Source of the DNA: Bacillota bacterium
Lineage (GTDB): Bacteria; Bacillota; Clostridia; Christensenellales; Aristaeellaceae
Direction of reading: 5' to 3'
DNA: 35,508 nucleotides
NCBI GenBank assembly: GCA_029548395.1
Contig: JAKPNM010000027.1
Coordinates: 1-35,508 of the forward strand
The notes under the pieces were generated by a model. It searched no databases. It was not told the origin of the DNA and was given only the letters and a program-made list of their open reading frames with translations. The position numbers and the translations under genes were made by a program. Below are positions 11,758-20,719 of the stretch, piece after piece. The stretch's first letter is position 1. The number at the start of each line of letters is the position of its first letter.

Positions 11758-14406
11758 ATGAGCCAGAAGTTTGAAATGGGAAAAACCTTCCAGCCCCAGC
11801 AGATCGAGCAGGAGCTCTATGAGCGCTGGGAACGCGAAGGCGCTTTTTTGCCACGACAGAATGAGAACAGGAAGCCCTTCACCATTGTGATGCCGCCGCC
11901 CAACATCACCGGACAACTGCACATGGGCCACGCAGTGAACATCACCATGCAGGACATCCTGATCCGTTTCCACAGGATGCTGGGCGATCCCACCCTCTGG
12001 GTTCCGGGCACCGACCATGCATCCATCGCAACGGAAAACAAGATCGTGGAGCAGATGCGTCTGGAGGGCCTGAGCAAGGAGGATCTTGGCCGGGAAGCGT
12101 TTCTGGAGCGTGCCTGGGCCTGGAAGGAGCGCTATGGCGGTCAGATCACCCGGCAGCTGCGACGGCTGGGCGCTTCCTGCGACTGGAGCCGCGAGCGCTT
12201 CACCATGGATGAGGGCTGTTCGCATGCGGTCACGGAAGTGTTTGTGCGCCTGTATGAGCAGGGGATTATCTACCGCGGTGAGCGCATCATCAACTGGTGC
12301 CCTGCGTGCGAGACTGCCCTGTCGGACATTGAGGTGGACTATCAGGAGCAGCAGTCCCACCTTTGGTACATCCGCTATCCGGCAGCCGATGGCGGCCCTG
12401 GGGTGGTGGTGGCGACCACGCGTCCGGAGACGATGCTGGGCGATACAGGCGTTGCGGTCAATCCGGAGGATGCGCGCTACACCGGCCTGGTTGGCCGGGA
12501 ACTGACGCTGCCGCTGACCGGGCGCGTGATCCGTGTGGTTGCCGACGCCTATGTGGATCCGGCTTTTGGCACAGGCGCGGTCAAGATGACCCCGGCGCAT
12601 GATCCGAACGATTTTGACATCGCGAAGCGCCATGGCCTGGAGATCCTGCGCGTCATGAACGATGACGGCACCATGAATGCGGCGGCCGGGGCGGATTTTG
12701 AAGGGCTTACAGCCGCGGAATGCCGAAAGCTGGTGCTAAAACGCCTGGCAGCCGAGGGCCTGCTGGTCAAGACCGAGGATTATACGCACAACGTGGGCAG
12801 CTGCTGCCGTTGCCATGCCACGGTGGAGCCGCTGGTGTCCAAGCAATGGTTTTTAGAAATGGAACCGCTGGCCAAACCTGCCATCGAGGCTGTGCGCGAC
12901 GGCCGGATCAGCTTTTATCCTGAGCGGTTTTCCAAGATCTATTTCAACTGGATGGAAAACATCCGTGACTGGTGCATCAGCCGTCAACTGTGGTGGGGAC
13001 ACCGGATTCCAGCCTGGCATTGTGAAAGCTGCGGCCGCATCATCGTAGCCAGGACCGCGCCGGATACCTGCCCGGATTGCGGCAGCGGACGGCTGCGCCA
13101 GGACGAGGACGTGCTGGATACCTGGTTTTCCTCGGCGCTGTGGCCTTTTTCCACCCTGGGCTGGCCGGATAAGACAAGGGATCTGGACGCCTACTACCCG
13201 ACCAACACCCTGGTCACCGGCTATGACATTATCTTTTTCTGGGTTTCCCGCATGATTTTTTCCGGGCTGCACCATACCGGGCAGGCGCCCTTTGATACCG
13301 TGCTCATCAATGGCATCGTGCGCGATGAGCAGGGGCGCAAAATGTCCAAGTCCCTGGGCAATGGCGTAGACCCGCTGGAGTTGATTGACACCTATGGCGC
13401 GGACGCGCTGCGCTTCTCCCTGATCCAGGGCGTGGCGCCCGGGGCCGACATGCGCCTGAGCACCGAGCGCAGCGAGGCGGCGCGCAATTTTGCCAACAAG
13501 ATTTGGAATGCATCCCGCTATGTGCTGATGAACCTGACGGGCGAGGCCGGGCGCATCACGCCGGCTTTGCTCAACATGCCGGAGAAATGGATCCTGTCCA
13601 GGCTGAACCGGGCCATCCGCGCCGTCACCGATCACCTGCACGGCAATGACCTGGGCCTAGCCGCGCAGGTTGTCTATGATTTTGCCTGGAATGAGTTTTG
13701 TGACTGGTATATCGAGCTGTCCAAGGGCGACCTCTTCGATGGCGACGCGCAGCGTAAGGATCAGTCGCGCGCGGTGCTGTATGCGGTATTGTCCGCCTTG
13801 CTGCGCCTGCTGCATCCCTTCATGCCCTTCCTGACCGAAACCATCTACAGCTCCCTGCCCGGCCATGAGGGGCTCTCGTGCATGCTGGCCGACTGGCCGC
13901 AGGCAGACCCTGCCTGGGACTTCCCGCAGGAGGAGCAGGCCATGGAGGGCGTCATGGACATGATCCGCGCCATCCGTGTGGTGCGCCAGGAACTCAAGGT
14001 GCAGCCCGGGCACAAAGCCCGCGTGCTGCTCAAGCCCAACCCGGGCTGGGCGGAACGCCTGGCGACAGCCGAACCCTATTTTCAGCGCCTGGCTGGCGCG
14101 GCCTCCCTGAGTCTGCTGCAGCCTGAAGAGGCGCCGGATGAAAAGACCGTGTCCGCCGTTGGCGTCATCGGGGAAGCCCTGATGCCCCTGGGCGACCTGG
14201 TTGACCTGGACAAGGAGATCGCCCGGCTGGAGAAGGAAGCCCAGACTCTGCGCGATGAGATCGCGCGCAGCCAGGGCAAACTGGCCAACAAGGGCTTTGT
14301 CAGCAAGGCGCCGCCTGCCCTGGTGACGTCGGAGAAGGAGAAAATCACGCAAAATACAGCCATGCTGGAAACCTTGATCAAACGTCTGGAGGAGCTGCGC
14401 CGGTGA
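11758..14406 (+). CDS. valS: Valyl-tRNA synthetase
   Basis: 882 aa; PPPNITGQLHMGHAVNIT (HIGH), KMSKSLGNGVDPL (KMSKS), C-terminal coiled coil. Confidence 0.97.
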   Translation: MSQKFEMGKTFQPQQIEQELYERWEREGAFLPRQNENRKPFTIVMPPPNITGQLHMGHAVNITMQDILIRFHRMLGDPTLWVPGTDHASIATENKIVEQMRLEGLSKEDLGREAFLERAWAWKERYGGQITRQLRRLGASCDWSRERFTMDEGCSHAVTEVFVRLYEQGIIYRGERIINWCPACETALSDIEVDYQEQQSHLWYIRYPAADGGPGVVVATTRPETMLGDTGVAVNPEDARYTGLVGRELTLPLTGRVIRVVADAYVDPAFGTGAVKMTPAHDPNDFDIAKRHGLEILRVMNDDGTMNAAAGADFEGLTAAECRKLVLKRLAAEGLLVKTEDYTHNVGSCCRCHATVEPLVSKQWFLEMEPLAKPAIEAVRDGRISFYPERFSKIYFNWMENIRDWCISRQLWWGHRIPAWHCESCGRIIVARTAPDTCPDCGSGRLRQDEDVLDTWFSSALWPFSTLGWPDKTRDLDAYYPTNTLVTGYDIIFFWVSRMIFSGLHHTGQAPFDTVLINGIVRDEQGRKMSKSLGNGVDPLELIDTYGADALRFSLIQGVAPGADMRLSTERSEAARNFANKIWNASRYVLMNLTGEAGRITPALLNMPEKWILSRLNRAIRAVTDHLHGNDLGLAAQVVYDFAWNEFCDWYIELSKGDLFDGDAQRKDQSRAVLYAVLSALLRLLHPFMPFLTETIYSSLPGHEGLSCMLADWPQADPAWDFPQEEQAMEGVMDMIRAIRVVRQELKVQPGHKARVLLKPNPGWAERLATAEPYFQRLAGAASLSLLQPEEAPDEKTVSAVGVIGEALMPLGDLVDLDKEIARLEKEAQTLRDEIARSQGKLANKGFVSKAPPALVTSEKEKITQNTAMLETLIKRLEELRR

Positions 14407-15341
14407 ACGGCGAACAGGTCTTCCGCCACGTTCCGGTGCTGTTGGAAGAAACCTTGACCGCGCTGAACCTGCAGCCCCGGGGCACATACTTGGACGGCAC
14501 GGTGGGCGGCGGAGGCCACAGCGAGGGCATTTGCCGGGCGCTTGATGGCAACTGCACGCTGTTTGCCCTGGACCGGGACAGGGACGCCCTCAAGGCGGCT
14601 GCGCGGCGCCTTGCGCCCTGGCAGGGCCTGACCCTGGTGCATGGAAATTTTCACGAGGCGCACCGGCTGCTGCCGGGGATTGCGTTTGATGGCATCCTGC
14701 TGGACTTGGGGGTGTCCTCCTGGCAATTGGATACTCCCGGGCGCGGCTTTTCCTATCACGAGGACGCGCCGCTGGACATGCGCATGGATCAAAGCGCGGG
14801 CCGGACAGCGGCCGACTGGCTCAACACCACCCCTGAGCGCGAGATCGCGAGGGCGCTGTATGACTACGCGGACGAGCGCTGGGCTGCCCGCATTGCCCGA
14901 GTCATCGTAGAAATGCGTTCAGAGCGGCTGTTTGAAAGCACGCAGGACCTGGTGCGCGCGGTGGACCGCGCCATTCCCAAGGCGGTGCGCCGCAGGGATG
15001 AGGGCCATCCGGCCCGGCGCACCTTTCAGGCGGTGCGCATCGCGGTCAATGATGAGATTGCTCCGCTGGCCTGTGCGCTGGAAAGCCTGCTGTCCATGCT
15101 CAAGCCCGGCGGACGACTATGCGTCATCAGCTTTCATTCCATTGAGGACCGCGTGGTCAAGCGGGCTTTTGCCGGCTTTAAAAATCCCTGCATCTGCCCG
15201 GCGGACGCGCCGGTGTGCGTGTGCGGCAGGAAGCCGCTGGCTGTCCTGCCAAAGGGCTATCCGACAGCGCCCGGCCGGGAAGAAATGGAGGCCAATCCCC
15301 GCGCCCGCAGCGCGAGGCTGCGCGTGGCGCAAAGGATCTGA
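14403..15341 (+). CDS. rsmH: 16S rRNA (cytosine(1402)-N(4))-methyltransferase
   Basis: GTG start overlapping valS stop; HVPVLLEETL...GTYLDGTVGGGGHSEGI, LDLGVSSWQLD, FHSIEDRVVKRAF. Confidence 0.96.
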   Translation: MNGEQVFRHVPVLLEETLTALNLQPRGTYLDGTVGGGGHSEGICRALDGNCTLFALDRDRDALKAAARRLAPWQGLTLVHGNFHEAHRLLPGIAFDGILLDLGVSSWQLDTPGRGFSYHEDAPLDMRMDQSAGRTAADWLNTTPEREIARALYDYADERWAARIARVIVEMRSERLFESTQDLVRAVDRAIPKAVRRRDEGHPARRTFQAVRIAVNDEIAPLACALESLLSMLKPGGRLCVISFHSIEDRVVKRAFAGFKNPCICPADAPVCVCGRKPLAVLPKGYPTAPGREEMEANPRARSARLRVAQRI

Positions 15342-15342
15342 A

Positions 15343-16236
15343 ATGAGTGTTTTATACCTGATCGCCACCCCGATCGGCAACCTGGAGGACCTCAGCCCCC
15401 GGGCACAGCGCCTGCTGGGCGAGTGCGACCTGATCCTGGCTGAGGATACCCGCGTCACGCGCAAGCTGCTGTCCGCTTTCGGCATCAGCACCCCGCTGGA
15501 GAGCAGCCATCAGCACAACGAGGCCGGCAAGGCGCAGCAGATCATCGCGCGCATGCGCGAACACACGCTGAGGATTGCCCTGGTGACGGATGCCGGCACG
15601 CCGGCAGTGTCAGACCCTGGCGCGCTGCTGGTGGCGGCTGCCCACCAGGCCGGCATCCGGGTCATCGCCGTGCCCGGACCCAGCGCCTTCGCGGCGGCCC
15701 TGTCCGCTGCCGGCTTTGAGCACACGGCGTTCACCTTTTATGGCTTTCTGCCCCGCAAACAGAAGGAGCTGAAGGAGGCGCTTGAGTCCATGCGCGGCGG
15801 CGCGCCGCTGGCAGTGATGTATGAGTCGCCGCACCGGGTTCTTCCCCTGCTCAAAGCCATACAAGCTGTGTATCCGGGCTGCATGCTGTCTGTCAGCCGC
15901 GAGCTGAGCAAGCTGCATGAACAGACCGTCCGGGGCAGGGTGGAGAATGTGCTCGCGCGGTTTGCTGCTGACGAGGGCTTGCTGCGCGGCGAGTTTGTTT
16001 TGGTGATGGAGGTGCCCGGGGCCGAGGGCGTTTCAAGCTCCCTGCAGGAGGCGCTCAGCCTTGAAGGGCAGCTGGCGGACGCGCTAGCCGGAGGCAGCAG
16101 CCTGCGGGAGGCCATGGCGAAGCTTCAGCGCGATGGACACCGGAAAAACGCCGTGTACGCTGCCTCGCTCAAGCTGAAAACCATCGCAAAGAGCTTGCTA
16201 AACGCAGCGCTGGATGAGGGCGAGCTGACTGATTGA
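15343..16236 (+). CDS. rsmI: 16S rRNA (cytidine(1402)-2'-O)-methyltransferase
   Basis: ATG at 15343; MSVLYLIATPIGNLEDLSPRAQRLL, AEDTRVTRKLL, VTDAGTPAVSDPGALLV, PGPSAFAAALSAAG. Confidence 0.96.
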   Translation: MSVLYLIATPIGNLEDLSPRAQRLLGECDLILAEDTRVTRKLLSAFGISTPLESSHQHNEAGKAQQIIARMREHTLRIALVTDAGTPAVSDPGALLVAAAHQAGIRVIAVPGPSAFAAALSAAGFEHTAFTFYGFLPRKQKELKEALESMRGGAPLAVMYESPHRVLPLLKAIQAVYPGCMLSVSRELSKLHEQTVRGRVENVLARFAADEGLLRGEFVLVMEVPGAEGVSSSLQEALSLEGQLADALAGGSSLREAMAKLQRDGHRKNAVYAASLKLKTIAKSLLNAALDEGELTD

Positions 16237-16262
16237 CAGGGCGTTGGGCCCTTTGCTATATT
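16233..16262 (+). promoter_or_regulatory. Putative sigma-A promoter for ECF S component / coaX
   Basis: TTGACA (16233-16238, overlapping the rsmI stop) - 18 nt - TATATT (16257-16262). Confidence 0.65.
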
Positions 16263-16348
16263 GGCCTTGCCGGCATCATTCCTGAGCCGGACTGCGAACT
16301 CACGCCACGGACGTCAGGCATCCCTTGTGAGCCTGAACGGAGAAACAC

Positions 16349-16936
16349 ATGAAAAAAGATAAAACCAGGAATCTTACAGTGACAGCAATTCTTGTTGCCC
16401 TGATATTTGTGTTGGGGTTAACGCCGCTGGGACTGATTCCTTTAGGCTTTATCAATGTAACAATCCTTGCTTTGCCCGTTATCGTTGGCACTTTGTCGCT
16501 TGGATTGAGTTCCGGATTAACTCTTGGTTTCTTCTTTGGATTAGCAAGTTTATTGAGTGTTTTGGGCTTATCAATGACGCCCCCCAGCTCTCTGGCCGGC
16601 ACATTGTTGGCAGCCAGCCCTGTTTTAACGGTTGTTATGTGTTTTTTACCGCGACTGCTTGTACCACTGTTCACTCACCTCGTATACAAGGCTTTCATAG
16701 ATAAAACCAACAGAAAAATCGCCATACCTGTCGCGGCGGCCACCGGCTCGCTGACCAACACTGTGTTTTACCTGGGGCTGATGTATCTGTTCTATCAATT
16801 AGCTGCGCTTGATGCTACAAAGGTGGTAAGCCTGATCCTTGGAGTCGCTTTTGTTGCAGGCATTTCGGAAGCCGCGGTCTCAGCTTTGCTGGCTTTCCCG
16901 ATAATAATCGCACTGGATAAAATACAAAAGAGGTAG
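16349..16936 (+). CDS. ECF transporter S component, candidate pantothenate transporter
   Basis: 195 aa very hydrophobic, about 6 TM, TAILVALIFVLGLTPLGLIPLGFINVT S-component N-terminus; immediately upstream of coaX. Substrate inferred from context. Confidence 0.8.
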   Translation: MKKDKTRNLTVTAILVALIFVLGLTPLGLIPLGFINVTILALPVIVGTLSLGLSSGLTLGFFFGLASLLSVLGLSMTPPSSLAGTLLAASPVLTVVMCFLPRLLVPLFTHLVYKAFIDKTNRKIAIPVAAATGSLTNTVFYLGLMYLFYQLAALDATKVVSLILGVAFVAGISEAAVSALLAFPIIIALDKIQKR

Positions 16937-16945
16937 TTCATCATT

Positions 16946-17716
16946 ATGATTCTTGTCATGGACATCGGCAACACCACAGTCAAAACGGCAGTTTTTGAAG
17001 GCAGGGAGCTGATCAAATCTTGGCGTATTTCGACCAATACCAGCTACACCTCGGATGAATATGGACTGGTGATGACCAATATGTTTCGCCAGGCCGGTCT
17101 GTCCGTTGAGGCCATCGGCGGCATCATGATCTCCTCTGTGGTGCCCAGCATCAACTTCACCATTCAGCACATGTGCCATGATTACTTCGCGCTGGATCCG
17201 CATTTCGTGGGGCCGGGCCTGAAGACCGGTATCAACATCCTGTATGAAAACCCCAAGGAGCTGGGCGCGGACAGGATCTGCAATGCCGTAGCCGCCTATG
17301 CGCAGTATGGCTCGCCCTGCATTTTCATCGACTTTGGCACTGCCACCAGCTTTGGCGCTCTCAGTGGCAACGGCAACTTTTTGGGCGGCTGCATCCTCAC
17401 CGGCGTGCGCCTGGCGCGTGAGGCAGTGGTGACCGGCACCTCCAAGCTGCCCCATTTTGAGCTCAACTTGCCCGAAAAGGTCATCAACCGCACCACCATC
17501 ACTAACCTGCAGGCTGGTTTGCTCTACGGATATGTGGGCCAGGTCAGCTACCTTGTGGAGCGCATGAAGCAGGAGATGGGGGAGAAGCATGTGACGGTGG
17601 TTGCGACCGGTGGTTTTGCATCCGCCATCGCCCGGCAGTCCGACGCGATTGAGCATGTAGATAACCTGCTCACCCTCAAGGGGGTGCGCATGATCTACGA
17701 AAAGAATTATCAGTAG
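16946..17716 (+). CDS. coaX: Type III pantothenate kinase
   Basis: MILVMDIGNTTVKTAVF, GADRICNAVAAYAQYGSPCIFIDFGTATSF, TGGFA motifs. Confidence 0.96.
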   Translation: MILVMDIGNTTVKTAVFEGRELIKSWRISTNTSYTSDEYGLVMTNMFRQAGLSVEAIGGIMISSVVPSINFTIQHMCHDYFALDPHFVGPGLKTGINILYENPKELGADRICNAVAAYAQYGSPCIFIDFGTATSFGALSGNGNFLGGCILTGVRLAREAVVTGTSKLPHFELNLPEKVINRTTITNLQAGLLYGYVGQVSYLVERMKQEMGEKHVTVVATGGFASAIARQSDAIEHVDNLLTLKGVRMIYEKNYQ

Positions 17717-17735
17717 CCTGTTTTGTGTAATCAGG

Positions 17736-17767
17736 AAAAGCTGTCTGTCGACTTGCAGGCGGCTTTT
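17736..17767 (+). terminator. Bidirectional terminator between coaX and dacA
   Basis: AAAAGCTGTCTG / CAGGCGGCTTTT 12-bp stem with two G-U pairs; A-tract and T-tract at the two flanks. Confidence 0.75.
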
Positions 17768-17789
17768 ATGATGCTTTGCATCAACAGCT

Positions 17790-19256
17790 TTAGCGGTAGT
17801 ACCGCGTCTTGTATTCCAGTTTCTGCTTGATTTTGGGTTTGCGCTTGCGCGTTATCAGCTTAAACAGCAGTCGCAGCAGCACCGCCAATGCCACAACCGG
17901 CAGCAGCGCGATGATGACAAATTCCAACGAGAAGCGGGGGAAGGGGTTGGGGTCCGCATCGGTGTAGGCCTTGATTTCCTCCACTGTAGGCGCGATCGAG
18001 GCCCGCCGCTGGATGCTACGCCCGGCGATCAGCTCATATTGCACCGGCTCTTCGCCCGGGTTCAGGGGCGTGTAGGTCATGATGCCCATGACCTCGCCGG
18101 CCTGGACAGGCGCTTCCAGCGTCCGGGTGTATTCAATCTGGGTGCGCGCGTTGTAGATGCTCATCTGGTCATCGGCACTGCCTTTGGGAGCGATCAGCGC
18201 GTCGTTTGCCAGGGGATCCACCTTGCGCAGGTTGAGCTCCAGCCGCCCCAGGTCGCTGTCCTCCAGCGCGAAGGAACTGATGTTGATCACCTTGGGTGCC
18301 TGCATATACAAGGCGGCTACCGTAGTGGAAACAAACTGTGTAAACCCGTAATCCAGCAGCCGAGCGGTATCGCGCCATTTGGCTGTTGAGCCTGAATTGA
18401 GCACGACGGAAATCAGCTGAATGCCCTGTTTGGTGGCGGAACCCACAAAGCAGTCGCCCGCCTGTGAATGCTGGCCGGTTTTGATCCCGGTCGCGTACTG
18501 GTAATAATATTTGTTGTCATCCCCTGCTTGGAGGAAGTCAATGGCACGGTTCTTAAAGCGCCTGGCGCCTGACAGGTTGGTTGGCGGCAGGGTGAAGCTG
18601 GTGAGCAGGGCGATCTGACGAAACTCGCTGTTTTGCATGGCTTCTCTGGCAATGATGGCCAGGTCGCGCGCGGTGGACAGATGATAGTCCTCGTGGTAGC
18701 CGTGGGAGTTGGTGAAATGTGTGCCGGTGCAGCCATATCGGACTGCCGCCTCATTCATCAGGGCGACAAAGGCCTGCTCCGAGCCCATCAGGTGCTCGGC
18801 AATCGCGATGGCGCCGTCATTGCCCGACTGCACCATGGTGGCGCGGATCAGGTCGCCCAGTCTCACCTGCTCGCCTTCCTTCAGGCCGATTTTGGAGGCG
18901 TCCTCCGGCACGCTGGCGGCGTACGCGGAGACTGTCACGATTTCATCCTGGTCCTCCGCCAGGGTCAGGGCCAGCAGGGCGGTGAGTATTTTGGTGGTGG
19001 AGGCCGGCGGGCGCATTTCGTCCGCGTTCTTCTCAAACAACACCCTGCCGCTGCTTTGCTCAATGACAATGGCGCTGGAAGCGCGCAGGTTGCGCGCCTC
19101 CAGGTTTTCCGGGTGGGCAGGATCATATTCGCCGGCAAAGGCGGGCAGCGGCGGCCAAAGCAGCAGCAAAGCAAGCAGCGCTGACAAGAGCCGCGATAAA
19201 TGAGCCTGCCGCAGGCGTTTGCCCATGCCCTGCCTCCTTAGCAAAAACGTGGGCAC
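17790..19256 (-). CDS. dacA: D-alanyl-D-alanine carboxypeptidase (peptidase S11)
   Basis: Signal peptide; SSAIVIEQSSGRVLFEKNADEMRPPASTTKILTALL (SxxK), SGN, KTG triad; C-terminal TM anchor. Confidence 0.93.
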   Translation of the reverse strand: MPTFLLRRQGMGKRLRQAHLSRLLSALLALLLLWPPLPAFAGEYDPAHPENLEARNLRASSAIVIEQSSGRVLFEKNADEMRPPASTTKILTALLALTLAEDQDEIVTVSAYAASVPEDASKIGLKEGEQVRLGDLIRATMVQSGNDGAIAIAEHLMGSEQAFVALMNEAAVRYGCTGTHFTNSHGYHEDYHLSTARDLAIIAREAMQNSEFRQIALLTSFTLPPTNLSGARRFKNRAIDFLQAGDDNKYYYQYATGIKTGQHSQAGDCFVGSATKQGIQLISVVLNSGSTAKWRDTARLLDYGFTQFVSTTVAALYMQAPKVINISSFALEDSDLGRLELNLRKVDPLANDALIAPKGSADDQMSIYNARTQIEYTRTLEAPVQAGEVMGIMTYTPLNPGEEPVQYELIAGRSIQRRASIAPTVEEIKAYTDADPNPFPRFSLEFVIIALLPVVALAVLLRLLFKLITRKRKPKIKQKLEYKTRYYR

Positions 19257-19262
19257 ATCCTA

Positions 19263-19820
19263 TCACATCGCATGCTGTTTGTACAGTTTGGGTCCCTCTT
19301 CATACAGGTTGCCGCCCTGCGTGTCCACGCAGACCACCGCGGGCAGGTCCACAATCTCAAAGCGGTGGATGGCTTCAGGCCCCAGATCCTCATAGGCGAC
19401 CACCCGGGCGGAGCGGATGGCCTTGGAGATCAGCACCGCCGAGCCGCCGATCGCCCCGAAGTATACAGCCCCGTAGCGGGGCATCGCCCGCATGGTCTCG
19501 GGCCCCAGCCTGCCCTTTCCAATCATGCCCTTCAACCCCCGGGCCAGCAGCGGCGGTGTGTAGATGTCCATCCGATAGCTGCTGGTGGGGCCTGCGGAGC
19601 CCACCGGCTGGCCCGGGCGCGCCGGCGCCGGTCCGACATAATAAATGACTTCGCCCTGCAAACAGACGGGCAAGTCCTCTCCTTTTTCCAACAATGCCGC
19701 CAGACGCTTGTGAGCCGCGTCCCGCCCTGTCAGCACGCTGCCTGACAACAGCACCTGGTCGCCCGCCCTTAATTCGCGCGCGACCTCATCCGTGAGCGGC
19801 AAACGAACCTTCTTCATCAA
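19263..19820 (-). CDS. Class I fumarate hydratase, beta (C-terminal) subunit
   Basis: LPLTDEVARELRAGDQVLLSG, GPTSSYRMD, KGMIGKG, GAVYFGAIGGSAVLISKAI motifs. Confidence 0.92.
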   Translation of the reverse strand: MMKKVRLPLTDEVARELRAGDQVLLSGSVLTGRDAAHKRLAALLEKGEDLPVCLQGEVIYYVGPAPARPGQPVGSAGPTSSYRMDIYTPPLLARGLKGMIGKGRLGPETMRAMPRYGAVYFGAIGGSAVLISKAIRSARVVAYEDLGPEAIHRFEIVDLPAVVCVDTQGGNLYEEGPKLYKQHAM

Positions 19821-19848
19821 AGCTTCCTCCTTTTTTGCCTGTAGGCTC

Positions 19849-20694
19849 TTACAGCGTCATTTCAGCGTGACGGGCTGCATGGCAGCAGATGTTCACAGCT
19901 ACAGGCAAACCGGCGATGTGGGTGGGCGCTGTCATGATATGCACCTTCAGCGCTGTGGTTTGTCCGCCATAGCCGGCCGGGCCGATCCCCAGGCGGTTGA
20001 TCTCCCGCTCCAAATCATCTTCCAGCGCCTTGTAGCGGGGGTCCCTGTGGCTGCGGCTCATCGGCAGGCTGGTAGCGCGCTTGGCCATCAGCGCGCACAG
20101 CTCAAAGCTGCCGCCGATCCCTACGCCCACCACCAGGGGAGGACAGGGATTGGGACCGGCTTCCTCCACAACCCGCAGCACAAAACGCTTGACGCCCTCC
20201 ACGCCGTCTGAGGGTGTCAGCATCTTCAGCTGGCTCATGTTCTCGCTGCCAAAGCCCTTGGCGATGGCGGTGATCTGCACCTTGTCTCCGGGTATCAGGC
20301 GCACGTGCAGGACACAGGGCGTGTTGTCTCCTGTGTTCTTTCGGTCAAACAGCGGTTCGGCCACAATGGATTTGCGCAGATAGCCTTCCTGGTACGCCTT
20401 GCGCACCCCGGCATTGACCGCCTCCTCCAGGCTGCCGCCAACCAGGTGCACCTCCTGGCCGATGCTCAGGTACACCACCGACAACCCTGTGTCCTGGCAG
20501 ACAGGCATGCGCTCGCGCGCGCCGATGGTGTTGTTTTCAATGATCTGTTCCAGCACCATACGTCCCAGGGGGGATGGCTCCACGGCCTGGCTTTGCGCAA
20601 GCTTGTCCATCACATCCGTGCCGATGACGTAGTTGGCCTCCAGGAACAACTCGGCAACAGCCTGCGTAATCCGGGCGACATCCAGTTCTCTCAT
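19849..20694 (-). CDS. Class I fumarate hydratase, alpha (N-terminal) subunit
   Basis: NNTIGARERMPVCQDTGLSVVYL, PCPPLVVGVGIGG, Fe-S cysteines; paired with the beta subunit. Confidence 0.93.
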   Translation of the reverse strand: MRELDVARITQAVAELFLEANYVIGTDVMDKLAQSQAVEPSPLGRMVLEQIIENNTIGARERMPVCQDTGLSVVYLSIGQEVHLVGGSLEEAVNAGVRKAYQEGYLRKSIVAEPLFDRKNTGDNTPCVLHVRLIPGDKVQITAIAKGFGSENMSQLKMLTPSDGVEGVKRFVLRVVEEAGPNPCPPLVVGVGIGGSFELCALMAKRATSLPMSRSHRDPRYKALEDDLEREINRLGIGPAGYGGQTTALKVHIMTAPTHIAGLPVAVNICCHAARHAEMTL

Positions 20695-20719
20695 CAGGCA
20701 GTTCTCCTTTATGTTGATA

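Noticed and set aside
11539-12633. 364-aa minus-strand ORF across the T-box and valS
   Set aside because: Overlaps a clear T-box and valS; composition typical of a shadow ORF.
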